A stretch of 64,000 nt of DNA from Flavobacterium fragile (GTDB lineage Bacteria; Bacteroidota; Bacteroidia; Flavobacteriales; Flavobacteriaceae): contig NZ_JAMLJN010000001.1 of NCBI RefSeq assembly GCF_023634865.1, forward strand, positions 124,001-188,000, given 5' to 3'. The notes below the pieces were generated by a model. That model saw only the letters and a list, made by a program, of their open reading frames with translations, was not told where the DNA came from and made no database searches. Below, one piece after another: positions 53,270-62,321 of the stretch (its first letter is position 1; each line of letters begins with the position of its first letter). A program made the translations under genes and the position numbers.

Positions 53270-54790
53270 TTAATTTCGGTTTTGTAATGCTAATAAAGAA
53301 TCTAAATAAATTCTGTCGTTAGACAATCTTGGAACTTTATTTTGTCCTCCTAATTTACCTTGTTGTTTTAACCAATCATAAAATAGATTTTCACGAGCTA
53401 CATTCAACACCAGTGGATTTAATGTCATATTGTTATAACGTTTCGCCTCATAATCAGAATTTAAATTTTGAAGATTTTCGTCTAAAGCTTTTCTGAAGTT
53501 TTCAATATTATCAGGTTTAATTTTAAATTCGATAATCCATTCGTGAGCTCCTTTTTGTTTTGCATTCATAAAAATTGGCGCAACAGTATAATCGGTAGTT
53601 TCACAATTGAATTCTTTACAAGTTTTAGTCAAAGCTGTATCAGTATTTTCAACCATTAATTCTTCACCAAAAACGTTAATGTGGTGTTTGGTTCTTCCCG
53701 TTACCTTAATTCGGTATGGGCTTAATGAAGTAAATCGAATCGTATCTCCAATTAAATAACGCCATAAACCCGAGTTAGTGGTAATTACTAAAGCATAATT
53801 TTTATTCAATTCTACTTGATTCAGTCGAATAACTTGTTGGTTTAAGCTTCCAAAGGTGTCCATCGGAATAAATTCATAGAAAATCCCGTAATCTAACATT
53901 AACAATAATTCGCTCGAATCATTCTGGTCTTGAATGGCAAAAAAACCTTCCGAAGCATTATAAATTTCGTAGTATTTGAAAGTATCTTTTGGAAATAATT
54001 TCTTGTATTGCTCTCTGTACGGATCAAAATTGACACCTCCATGAAAATAGACTTCTGCATTTGGCCAAAGCTCTAATAAGTTTGATTTTCCTGTAGTTTC
54101 TAACGTTTTTTGTAATAAAACCATCATCCAACTCGGAACGCCAGCTAAACTCGTTACATTTTCATTAATGGTTTCGTTTATAATGGCGGGAAGTTTTGTT
54201 TCCCAATCGCCCATTAATGAAATTTTGCTACTTGGAGTGGAACTAAATTCGGCCCAAATCGGCATGTTGTCAATTAAAATGGCTGATAAATCCCCAAAGA
54301 ACGTGTTGTTGTCTTCATACAATTGTTTACTTCCGCCCAAGCGAAGACTTTTTCCTGTAAACATTTGCGATTCTTCATTATTGTTTAAATACAAACACAA
54401 TAAATCTTTACTCGCTTTGTAATGACAATTTTCTAAAGATTCTGAACTTACCGGAATAAATTTACTCTTGGCATTAGTTGTTCCACTAGATTTAGCAAAC
54501 CATTTGATGTTGGAATTCCAAAAAACATTTTGTTCGCCTTGTCTGGTTCTTTCAATTAAAGGTTCTAAATCTTCGTAAGTAGAAACAGGAATTCGCTCAC
54601 TAAAAGAGGTGTAATTCTTCATAGAAGAAAAGTCGTATTTTCTTCCCGTTTGCGTGTTTTCGGCAGATTTTATAAGGTTGAAAAGCAATTCTTCTTGTAC
54701 TTCATGCGGATATTTTAAAAACAATTCCATTTGATGAATTCGTTTCTTCAAAATCCAAGTGGCAACAGAATTTATAATTTGTAATGGCAT
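53270..54790 (-). CDS. GH3 family acyl-adenylating enzyme
   Basis: This 506-aa protein belongs to the GH3 family, first known in plants, where it joins jasmonate or auxin to amino acids. The ATP-binding motifs are present: FAKSSGTTNAKSKFIPVS (motif I), YEIYNASEGF (motif II) and LWRYLIGDTIRFTS (motif III). The fold is of the ANL (acyl-AMP ligase) type. Bacterial members have no established substrate; a carboxylic acid conjugation is the likely reaction. Single gene, divergent from the DUF2797 gene with a 100-base gap. Confidence 0.9.
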   Translation of the reverse strand: MPLQIINSVATWILKKRIHQMELFLKYPHEVQEELLFNLIKSAENTQTGRKYDFSSMKNYTSFSERIPVSTYEDLEPLIERTRQGEQNVFWNSNIKWFAKSSGTTNAKSKFIPVSSESLENCHYKASKDLLCLYLNNNEESQMFTGKSLRLGGSKQLYEDNNTFFGDLSAILIDNMPIWAEFSSTPSSKISLMGDWETKLPAIINETINENVTSLAGVPSWMMVLLQKTLETTGKSNLLELWPNAEVYFHGGVNFDPYREQYKKLFPKDTFKYYEIYNASEGFFAIQDQNDSSELLLMLDYGIFYEFIPMDTFGSLNQQVIRLNQVELNKNYALVITTNSGLWRYLIGDTIRFTSLSPYRIKVTGRTKHHINVFGEELMVENTDTALTKTCKEFNCETTDYTVAPIFMNAKQKGAHEWIIEFKIKPDNIENFRKALDENLQNLNSDYEAKRYNNMTLNPLVLNVARENLFYDWLKQQGKLGGQNKVPRLSNDRIYLDSLLALQNRN

Positions 54791-54890
54791 TTACCTATTT
54801 CTAATTTTGAATTATTAAAACGGAATAATAACTTTACCAAAAATAGCATTTTTTTTAAATAATAAAACGAAAAAGTAAATCTTAACACAA

Positions 54891-55682
54891 ATGAATTATC
54901 AAGGCACGCTAAGTAAAATGCAAACCGAATTTGGAAACCCAATTCAATACTATTTGGTTTTTGAAAATAGTTTTTTAAACCTGAACCAACTTTTAGGGAA
55001 ACCAATGGAAATTGAATTTCAAGGTTACCAATGTTTGAATTGCGGAAAAGCCAAGAAGATTTTTCGTCAAGGATTTTGTTACGATTGTTTTATGAGCAGC
55101 CCAGCAGTAGGGGATTGGATTATGAAACCCGAATTAAGCACCGCGCATTTAGATATCGAAGACCGTGATTTAGAGTACGAAAAACGCGTACAATTACAAC
55201 CTCACGTAGTGTATTTAGCGTTATCAAGTGAAGTAAAAGTTGGCGTAACCAGAAAAACCCAAGTTCCCACTCGTTGGATTGACCAAGGCGCCGTACAAGC
55301 GATTCCAATAGTTGAAGTGCCCAACAGATATTTAGCAGGAATTACAGAAGTTGCTTTGAAAAACCATTTTGCCGATAAAACCAATTGGCAAAAAATGCTA
55401 AAAAACGAATATTTACATATGGATTTGATTGCAGAACGCAACAAAGTGTTTGATTGGTTACCAACCGAAGTAAAAGATTATTTTCCAAAGGAAGAAAAAA
55501 TTATACAATTAGATTTTCCTGTGTTGCAATATCCTAAAAAAGTTACGAGTTTGAATTTAGATAAAACACCAAATTTCTCAGGCACTCTAACCGGAATTAA
55601 AGGTCAATATTTAATTTTTGAAGACGGAACCGTTTTTAATGTAAGAACTTATGAAGGTTATGTGGTGAAAATGAGTTTATAA
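54891..55682 (+). CDS. DUF2797 protein with zinc-binding cysteines
   Basis: A 263-aa DUF2797 protein. A Cys cluster CLNCGKAKKIF...CYDCFMSS (residues ~45-65, two CxxC) is a likely zinc site. The central part (VVYLALSSEVKVGVTRKTQV, then WIDQGAVQA and EVALKNHFADKTNW) looks like a GIY-YIG nuclease-type fold, which is inference by eye. Function unknown. Single gene with a bidirectional terminator shared with the convergent AsmA-like gene. Confidence 0.85.
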   Translation: MNYQGTLSKMQTEFGNPIQYYLVFENSFLNLNQLLGKPMEIEFQGYQCLNCGKAKKIFRQGFCYDCFMSSPAVGDWIMKPELSTAHLDIEDRDLEYEKRVQLQPHVVYLALSSEVKVGVTRKTQVPTRWIDQGAVQAIPIVEVPNRYLAGITEVALKNHFADKTNWQKMLKNEYLHMDLIAERNKVFDWLPTEVKDYFPKEEKIIQLDFPVLQYPKKVTSLNLDKTPNFSGTLTGIKGQYLIFEDGTVFNVRTYEGYVVKMSL

Positions 55683-55720
55683 ACAAAACCCTTTCAAAAT
55701 TTGAGAGGGTTTTGTTTTTT
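55681..55720 (+). terminator. Bidirectional terminator between DUF2797 and AsmA genes
   Basis: Stem CAAAACCCTTTCAAA with TTTGAGAGGGTTTTG (15 bp, one G-U), followed by T residues. The convergent gene's stop lies at 55732. Confidence 0.85.
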
Positions 55721-55731
55721 GATTCAAAATA

Positions 55732-58335
55732 CTATTCTTCTTTTTTCTTTCTGCCAAATAAATCTTTCAGAGCACCTGTAGCTTTGTCTTTAACGGTATT
55801 TTTAATTTCTTCTTTAGGAGTTGAAGTTGTCTTAGTAGAATCAGTTGTAGTATTGTTTTTAGTTCCACCTAATAAATTTCCTAATGCATTGGATCCTTGC
55901 TTTACTAATTTTTCTTTCTGCATTTTAACTAATTGCGTAGTTAAATTGGTTGTAGCTTGTTTTAAATCAGTATTGAATTTAGGTTGCGAAAAGTTCCCTG
56001 TCATTAAGCCATTTACTGGAATACTAGTTATTTGTTTTTGGTCGGCAGGCGTTAATTTTGCCAATAAATTAGTTACGTCTTTACCTAAATATTTCACCGG
56101 AACATCAAACTTTAAATTGTAATTCATCGTTTGGTCAAACCCATGACTTCCGCCAACATTTACGGTTATGTCTTGATATTTAATATCAAAAGGTTTAACA
56201 TTTACTTTTCCATCTTTAAACGATAAAGCCGCTTTTACATCGTTTAGATTTAGTTTGTTTAAATCAATGAATTTCATGTTTGAACTTAATGCAGTTAGCA
56301 TAGCAGAGTTTTTTTCATTGATAGTTGTAGATAATAATTGCCCAAATAAATCTCCAGAAATCGTTTTTAAATTTGGCGTCATATCATTTTGTAAATTTCC
56401 AGAAAGTTTGATGGTCGAATTTAGTTTTCCATTAATTACACCAGCAATTGGAGCAATCGATTTTAACATGTCTAATTGGGTAAACGATTCTGCAATATTT
56501 ACAGAGTTTAAGCCTAAATCCATATCAAATTTTGGAGTTTTTCCTTTGGTAGAAACAGTTCCGGTTAAACCAATATTTCCGCCAAAGATTCCCATTTTTA
56601 AATTATTCAATGTAACGGCTTCGTCACGAATAATCATATTTCCAGAAACATCTTTCAAGTTCAAATTATCATAAACAACAGTTCCTGCTTTAGCTGTAAT
56701 ACTACAATCTAAGAAAGAAGGAATTTTTACCGCTTCTGTTGTTTTTTTGCCTTCTTCTGTAGTAGTTGTAGTTGGCGCCATGAAATCAGAAACCACTAAT
56801 TTGGTAGAACTCATATTGAATTTACCTTTCAGGATTTGGTTTTTAAACATGAATCCGTAGAAATTGTCTAAAGTTCCATTTATTTGAATGTCAGACGAAC
56901 CTGTTTTAGCATCAAACTTGCTCAAGTTGATATGGTTTGGATTAAATGCTACATTAGCTTGATTGATTTTAAAAGGTTTTGCCATATCTGGACCTTCGTA
57001 GTGAAAACCAGTCAAACTAACCGTTCCCGAATTTTTTATATTTTGATACTGACTTTTCTCTACCGATTGCATGTCAAATATCGTTTCTACGTCAGCTTTT
57101 AAAATTCCACTAAGAGGTTTGTCTAGTTTTACAGGATACGCTTTTGTAACATTTGCTAAGTTGATGGTTCCTTTTAATTCGGCATCTACTATAGCATTTG
57201 TTGCAATGTTTTTCACAATTGCCTTCGCATTAAAAACGTCTTGATCTATGGCAAAAGATAGTTGGTGTAAATTCACATAAGTATCATTTATTGCGCCACT
57301 TTCATTAATAATATGGGTGTCAATCACAATATTTTTAACCGATTTTGGTAAATCTGGATATTGGAAAGAAGCATTATTTGAAGCAATTTTCACATCGAAA
57401 GCGGGAATAGTAGTTTCGGTTAAATTTCCTTTTACTTTTCCATCTACTGAGAATTGTCCAGTAGTTTTTACTTTACTAATATCACCTGAATAAGCAGCCG
57501 GGACTAATCCTAAGAAGTTTTTAAAATCAGAAGTTGGGGTTTTAAATGTTAAGTCATACGTTTGACCTGCTTCCACCATTTGAATAAATCCATTAAATTC
57601 TAATGGTAATTGATTAATTAACGCTTTATTATCTTTGAATTCGTATTTGCTTTTCTCTAAATCGATTCCTAAAATAGCATCTAAAGAGATTCCCACATTG
57701 TTCATGTAGTTTGTTTTTTCCATTTCAAAAGAAAGTTTAGCTGTAGTTTTGGTTTCTAAATCTAATTTTTGAGCCGCAAAATTTCCTTTTCCTTCATGAT
57801 AAATGCTGTCTAAAACCATTTTCATATTCGAACCTTCATCGGTATAACTGAATTTTAAATTTTCTACGCCATACTTCTGAATGTCTAGAGAAAACGGCTT
57901 ACTTTCAGACGGTTTTGTTTCTTCTGCTTGTTTTATTGCAATGTCAAAATTACCAATTCCGTCCTTATTAAAAAAAATGTTTACAATTCCGTCAACAGCA
58001 TTAAAACTCTCTAAACTCATAGCTTCTCTTTCGCCTTTAAAAAGCTCTTTAACACTCATGGTAACATTAGTTTCTCCGGCATACAAAAGGGTGTCGCCTT
58101 CAAATGGTGCTTTGTTAATGATGCTAAGTTTATCAATTGTTACATGAGCTTTTGGGAAACTTTTTAACAAGCTTAAATCAACATCTTCAAAGGCTATGTT
58201 TGCATTTACATTTTCGTTTAATGTTTTAGCAATCATTTCCTTGATTTTGTCTTTAAACAAAAAAGGTGCGGCTGCTAATGCGATGATGGTTACCAAAAGG
58301 AATATCCCAAGTCCTTTTAAAACTTTCTTTAACAT
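55732..58335 (-). CDS. AsmA-like envelope protein
   Basis: An 867-aa AsmA-family protein. N-terminal anchor helix (GLGIFLLVTIIALAAAPFLF), then the AsmA pattern: LNENVNANIAFEDVDLSLLKSFP and repeated long beta strands (LNNLKMGIFGGNIGLTG) that form a periplasmic bridge-like groove. Relatives (TamB, YhdP, AsmA) move phospholipids to the outer membrane. The tail is low-complexity with many Thr and Lys (NNTTTDSTKTTSTPKEE). Transcribed singly on the minus strand. Confidence 0.88.
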   Translation of the reverse strand: MLKKVLKGLGIFLLVTIIALAAAPFLFKDKIKEMIAKTLNENVNANIAFEDVDLSLLKSFPKAHVTIDKLSIINKAPFEGDTLLYAGETNVTMSVKELFKGEREAMSLESFNAVDGIVNIFFNKDGIGNFDIAIKQAEETKPSESKPFSLDIQKYGVENLKFSYTDEGSNMKMVLDSIYHEGKGNFAAQKLDLETKTTAKLSFEMEKTNYMNNVGISLDAILGIDLEKSKYEFKDNKALINQLPLEFNGFIQMVEAGQTYDLTFKTPTSDFKNFLGLVPAAYSGDISKVKTTGQFSVDGKVKGNLTETTIPAFDVKIASNNASFQYPDLPKSVKNIVIDTHIINESGAINDTYVNLHQLSFAIDQDVFNAKAIVKNIATNAIVDAELKGTINLANVTKAYPVKLDKPLSGILKADVETIFDMQSVEKSQYQNIKNSGTVSLTGFHYEGPDMAKPFKINQANVAFNPNHINLSKFDAKTGSSDIQINGTLDNFYGFMFKNQILKGKFNMSSTKLVVSDFMAPTTTTTEEGKKTTEAVKIPSFLDCSITAKAGTVVYDNLNLKDVSGNMIIRDEAVTLNNLKMGIFGGNIGLTGTVSTKGKTPKFDMDLGLNSVNIAESFTQLDMLKSIAPIAGVINGKLNSTIKLSGNLQNDMTPNLKTISGDLFGQLLSTTINEKNSAMLTALSSNMKFIDLNKLNLNDVKAALSFKDGKVNVKPFDIKYQDITVNVGGSHGFDQTMNYNLKFDVPVKYLGKDVTNLLAKLTPADQKQITSIPVNGLMTGNFSQPKFNTDLKQATTNLTTQLVKMQKEKLVKQGSNALGNLLGGTKNNTTTDSTKTTSTPKEEIKNTVKDKATGALKDLFGRKKKEE

Positions 58336-58421
58336 GATTGTATTTTTTGAAGTGAATGATTTTAGCTACACAAAAGTAATACCAACTGTAAATTTACGCA
58401 TTAAATTTGAGTAAAACTTAT

Positions 58422-58457
58422 AAAAAAATCCCAAAAACGAATTGTCTTTGGGATTTT
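58422..58457 (-). terminator. Terminator of sppA
   Basis: An 11-bp stem (58425-58435 with 58447-58457); plus-strand A residues at 58422-58428 give the U run of the leftward transcript. Confidence 0.82.
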
Positions 58458-58475
58458 GTTGTTTATAGTAAACAA

Positions 58476-60242
58476 TTAATGAATCTCGATTTCGTAAGGC
58501 ATCATAGCTTGAATTCCTTTTCTGCTTTTTACTCGTTTAATTTTTTCTAGCATTTGAAATCCTTCTTCTCCTAGTTGTTCTTTCAGCAATTGCTCTTTGG
58601 TTTTAAACATAGCAAGTCCAGTAAAATTAGCCAGCATATCTTCAAAGCTTTTTTCATATTCTGGAAAACTTTCAGTTCTATAAGATGAGGTTTTTCCTAG
58701 TTTAGCGGCATATTTAATTGCTGCATCTAAACCGCCAAGTTCATCTACTAATCCTATTTTCTTAGCATCTACTCCTGTCCAAACACGGCCTTGCGCTATA
58801 GCATCAACTTGTGTGATTGACATTTTTCTGCCATCAGCAACTCGTTTTAAAAATATATTATAGGTTCTTTCTATTCCTTCTAAAACATATCCTTTGAAAC
58901 CTTCATCGATGGGTTCAAAAACACTATATCCACTCGCGTTATCGTGGGTTTTAACTTGTTCGGCATTAATTCCAATGTTTTTTCCTAGTTGGTTCATATT
59001 AGGCAACATTCCAAAAACACCTATTGAACCTGTTATGGTGTTTGGTTCAGCGAAAATTCTATCTGCATTAGCTGAAATGTAGTAACCTCCTGAAGCCGCA
59101 TAATCTCCCATTGAAACCACAACTGGCTTAACTTTTTTGGTAAGTTCAATTTCTCTCCAAATTAATTCTGAAGTTAAAGCACTACCTCCCGGACTGTTTA
59201 CTCGTAATACAATTGCTTTTACATTTTTGTCTTCACGAGCTTCGCGCAAAGAACGATTTATAGAACCTTCTCCAATTATGTTAATATCACCTTCTCCACC
59301 TAGAATTTCCCCTTGAGCGTAAATTACAGCTATAATGTCCTTTTTAGTATAATCTTCTACTGTTGAAGCTGAAGTTTGTGCATAATCTGTAATGCTAACA
59401 AAGTCGTACTTTTCGTCTTTTGCTAATTTTAATTTGGTGCGAATGGCGTTGTGATATTCGTCTTCATAAGCTATTTTGTCAATTAGTTTGTTCGCTAATG
59501 CAAGTTCTGGTGTTCTTGCTCCAAGGGAATTAGCAATAGCATTCAATTGAAGAATCGATAATTTTCTACTTTTAGCGATGTCTTCAACAATAGTATTCCA
59601 AACGGAATTTAATAAAACCGTCATTTGTTCACGATTTTCTGGACTCATTTCTTGTGAAAGATAAGGTTCAACAGCACTTTTATATTTACCGTGACGAATT
59701 ACTTCAAACTTTACGCCTGATTTATCTTGTAAATCTTTCATGTAAATAATTTCAGAGGAAAGTCCTTTAAAATCAACTTCTCCAGCTGGATTTAAATACA
59801 CTTGATCAGCTACAGAATTTAGATAATATTCTCCTTGAGTAAAATAATTGGCGTAAGCATAAACAAATTTTCCAGATTTTTTAAATTCTTCAAGTTTGTT
59901 ACGAATCGCTCTACTTTGAGCTAATCCTAATTGTGATTGGTTATTTAAAATAGAGATACCTTTGATTTTGTCGTCCGTTTTAGCAGCATCTATTGCATTT
60001 AAAATATCAGTCACTCCATCATGTTGCGCTTCAAAATAATTGAAGTCTTTGTAATTGGTTTTTCCTGCGTAGTCTAGGGTTACTTTTGATAAATCTAATT
60101 CAATAACAGAATTGTTTTCAATCGTTACAGTTTCTTCACCGCCACCAACAAGCAATCCTATAACCATAAGACCAAAAAAGGCAAGCATGAAAAATACAAA
60201 AAGCCCTACAATTGTGGCTAATACATTTCCTAAAAATCTCAT
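58476..60242 (-). CDS. sppA: Signal peptide peptidase SppA (67 kDa, two-domain type)
   Basis: SppA degrades cleaved signal peptides in the membrane with a Ser-Lys dyad. The two S49 halves are present. The general-base lysine is K188 in HGKYKSAVEPY, and the nucleophile is S384 in YAASGGYYIS. An N-terminal anchor helix (GLFVFFMLAFFGLMVIGLL) is typical. At 588 aa it is the long form, like E. coli SppA. Single gene with its own terminator, divergent from the folK fusion gene. Confidence 0.95.
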   Translation of the reverse strand: MRFLGNVLATIVGLFVFFMLAFFGLMVIGLLVGGGEETVTIENNSVIELDLSKVTLDYAGKTNYKDFNYFEAQHDGVTDILNAIDAAKTDDKIKGISILNNQSQLGLAQSRAIRNKLEEFKKSGKFVYAYANYFTQGEYYLNSVADQVYLNPAGEVDFKGLSSEIIYMKDLQDKSGVKFEVIRHGKYKSAVEPYLSQEMSPENREQMTVLLNSVWNTIVEDIAKSRKLSILQLNAIANSLGARTPELALANKLIDKIAYEDEYHNAIRTKLKLAKDEKYDFVSITDYAQTSASTVEDYTKKDIIAVIYAQGEILGGEGDINIIGEGSINRSLREAREDKNVKAIVLRVNSPGGSALTSELIWREIELTKKVKPVVVSMGDYAASGGYYISANADRIFAEPNTITGSIGVFGMLPNMNQLGKNIGINAEQVKTHDNASGYSVFEPIDEGFKGYVLEGIERTYNIFLKRVADGRKMSITQVDAIAQGRVWTGVDAKKIGLVDELGGLDAAIKYAAKLGKTSSYRTESFPEYEKSFEDMLANFTGLAMFKTKEQLLKEQLGEEGFQMLEKIKRVKSRKGIQAMMPYEIEIH

Positions 60243-60357
60243 TTCAATTTCATTTTAATTTAAAGTATTAGTAGTAAAAACTCAAAAATTGTTACATGTT
60301 CATAAAAAAATGAAAAAGGTAAATTAGAAGTCTAAAATTGTTTGTTATTTTGCCAAT

Positions 60358-61497
60358 ATGAGTCAACATCAAGTTATTTTATCTCTAGGAAGTAATCAAG
60401 GCAATCGCTTAGAAGCGATTCAGTCTTGTATCGATTTGATTCATAGTGAAGTAGCAACTGTTGTAAAGGTTTCTAAAGTTTATGAAACACCGGCATGGGG
60501 TTTTGAAAGCGAATCTTTTTATAATGCTGTAATTTTGATTCATACGACAAAATCGGCTCAAAAAATATTGAATCAGGTTTTGAAAGTAGAGAAAAAGTTA
60601 GGTAGAGCTCGTTCTAAAGATTCGGGTTATCAGGCTAGGATAATTGATGTAGATATAATCGCTTTTGATGAAGAGATTATTTCAACCGAAAATCTGCAAG
60701 TTCCTCATCCGTTAATGCAAAACCGAAAATTTGTGTTACAGCCGATGTTAGATTTAGGATTGAATTGGGAACATCCTCTTTTGAAGAAATCCATTTCTCA
60801 ATTGTTAGCTCAAACGGAAGATACAAGCGAAATAAAAGCAATTCATTCTATAATTTCACCAATTGAAAAACTCCAATTACAGCAATTCAATTACATCGCC
60901 ATTGAAGGTAATATTGGAGCAGGAAAGACCACTTTATCAACCAAATTATCAGAAGATTGTAACGCAAAATTAGTGTTAGAACGCTTTGCCGATAATCCGT
61001 TTTTGCCAAAGTTTTACAAAGACCAAAGTCGTTATGCGTTTCCGTTAGAAATGTCATTTTTAGCGGATAGATACCAACAATTATCAGATGATTTAGCGCA
61101 ATTTGATTTGTTTAAGGATTTTGTGGTGGCAGATTATCACATTTTCAAATCACTAATTTTTGCCAAAGTAACCCTTCAAGAAGACGAATACCGTTTGTAC
61201 AAAACCATGTTTGATATTATACACAAAGAAATGCCAAAGCCAGATTTGTACGTGTATTTGTATCAAAATACGGAACGTCTTTTGGAAAATATCAAAAAAC
61301 GTGGCAGAAGTTACGAACAAGAAATTCCAGCCGATTATTTAGAAAAAATCAATCAAGGCTACTTAGATTACATCAAAACACAAACCGATTTGAATGTGTT
61401 GATTATTGATGTTTCTGATTTGGATTTTGTAAAAAAACAGGAAGATTATGTGTTTTTGTTGAATGAAATTAACAGAAAAATTGCATTAGAACGCTGA
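60358..61497 (+). CDS. folK: FolK-deoxynucleoside kinase fusion protein
   Basis: Two enzymes are joined in one 379-aa chain. Residues 1 to ~160 are HPPK (FolK), which pyrophosphorylates 6-hydroxymethyl-dihydropterin in folate synthesis: ILSLGSNQGNRLEAIQ, YNAVILIHT, ARIIDVDIIAFDEEI and VPHPLMQNRKFVLQP. Residues ~178-379 are a deoxynucleoside kinase: P-loop EGNIGAGKTTLS, then RFADNPFLPKFY and ADYHIFKSLIFAK, with a late lid region KKRGRSYEQEI. This kinase would phosphorylate deoxyadenosine or deoxyguanosine. The linker is short. Single gene, divergent from sppA. Confidence 0.92.
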   Translation: MSQHQVILSLGSNQGNRLEAIQSCIDLIHSEVATVVKVSKVYETPAWGFESESFYNAVILIHTTKSAQKILNQVLKVEKKLGRARSKDSGYQARIIDVDIIAFDEEIISTENLQVPHPLMQNRKFVLQPMLDLGLNWEHPLLKKSISQLLAQTEDTSEIKAIHSIISPIEKLQLQQFNYIAIEGNIGAGKTTLSTKLSEDCNAKLVLERFADNPFLPKFYKDQSRYAFPLEMSFLADRYQQLSDDLAQFDLFKDFVVADYHIFKSLIFAKVTLQEDEYRLYKTMFDIIHKEMPKPDLYVYLYQNTERLLENIKKRGRSYEQEIPADYLEKINQGYLDYIKTQTDLNVLIIDVSDLDFVKKQEDYVFLLNEINRKIALER

Positions 61498-61582
61498 TAA
61501 AACTAATGCTGCGCAATGTTAATTTCAACGTATTTTTTCCCCAAAACTTGTTACGCTGAAAGGCTCTCTTTTGACTTAATTA

Positions 61583-61654
61583 AACACGAATTTTACGAAT
61601 TATCACAAATTCATAGCGTCTTTTGCGAAAAAACTTTGCTTCTTTGCGGTTAAA
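61583..61654. repeat. Degenerate intergenic repeat, copy 1 (ACGAATT and CTTTGCG units)
   Basis: The 167-base gap between the FolK fusion and the SpoU gene holds three imperfect units of ACGAATT or ACAAATT (from 61583), then TTTGCGAAAAAA, CTTTGCTT, CTTTGCGGTTAAA (61621-61654). The second part is closely similar to 63151-63190. No reading frame or hairpin explains it. Confidence 0.6.
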
Positions 61655-61664
61655 TAAAAATTTT

Positions 61665-62192
61665 CTAGCGAAGCTTCTGAAACAAATCCCAAATCACAAT
61701 TCCAGCACTCACCGAAATATTCAACGAATGTTTACTTCCCAATTGCGGAATTTCAATCACGCCATTGCTCAAATTAATCGCTTCTTGAGAAACGCCTTTC
61801 ACTTCGTTTCCAAAAATTAAAGCGTATTTTGTATTGGTTTCAGGTTGAAAATCATCCAACATGATTGCATTTTCAGTCTGTTCAACTGAATACACTTTTA
61901 CATTTTCTTGTTTCAATTGATTTACCACTTCTAAAACGTCTTTTGCGTATTCCCAAGCAACAGTTTCTGTAGCGCCAAGGGCTGTTTTGTGGATTTCTTT
62001 GTTGGGCGGAGTAGCCGTAATACCACACAAATAAATCTTTTCAATCAAAAAAGCATCCGAAGTTCTAAAAACCGAACCAATATTATGCAAACTTCTAATA
62101 TCGTCTAAGATTACAATAATGGGTGTTTTTTGAGCTTCTTTAAACTCGTTGATGTTTTTGCGTTCTAATTCTGCGTTGGCTAATTTTCTCAT
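61665..62192 (-). CDS. SpoU/TrmH family RNA 2'-O-methyltransferase
   Basis: A compact (175 aa) SPOUT enzyme that methylates ribose 2'-OH with S-adenosylmethionine. The three motifs are seen: NIGSVFRTSDAF (motif 1), YALIFGNEVKGVS (motif 2) and IPQLGSKHSLNISVSAGI (motif 3, the SAM knot). It lacks the extra N-terminal domain of TrmH/RlmB, so the target RNA (tRNA or rRNA) is not clear. Single gene, convergent with the folK fusion. Confidence 0.9.
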   Translation of the reverse strand: MRKLANAELERKNINEFKEAQKTPIIVILDDIRSLHNIGSVFRTSDAFLIEKIYLCGITATPPNKEIHKTALGATETVAWEYAKDVLEVVNQLKQENVKVYSVEQTENAIMLDDFQPETNTKYALIFGNEVKGVSQEAINLSNGVIEIPQLGSKHSLNISVSAGIVIWDLFQKLR

Positions 62193-62219
62193 GTGGCAAA
62201 GATATTTTATTGAGTTGAA

Positions 62220-62249
62220 GTTTCAAAGTTTCATGTTTCAAAGTTTGTG
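62220..62249. repeat. Short tandem repeat GTTTCA
   Basis: Two 15-base units (62220-62234 and 62235-62249) share 12 of 15 bases and consist of four GTTTCA(A/T)-like pieces, just upstream of the SpoU gene on its strand. Possibly part of its promoter region or a simple repeat. Confidence 0.6.
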
Positions 62250-62321
62250 TTGTGAAATAATTAACAACTTAATAACAGCAACCTGAAATGATGCTTTGTA
62301 AATTGGCAAAAAAAATATTGT

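Noticed and set aside
61623..61820. 65-codon open frame, plus strand
   Set aside because: It begins in the degenerate repeat and runs antisense into the RNA methyltransferase gene.
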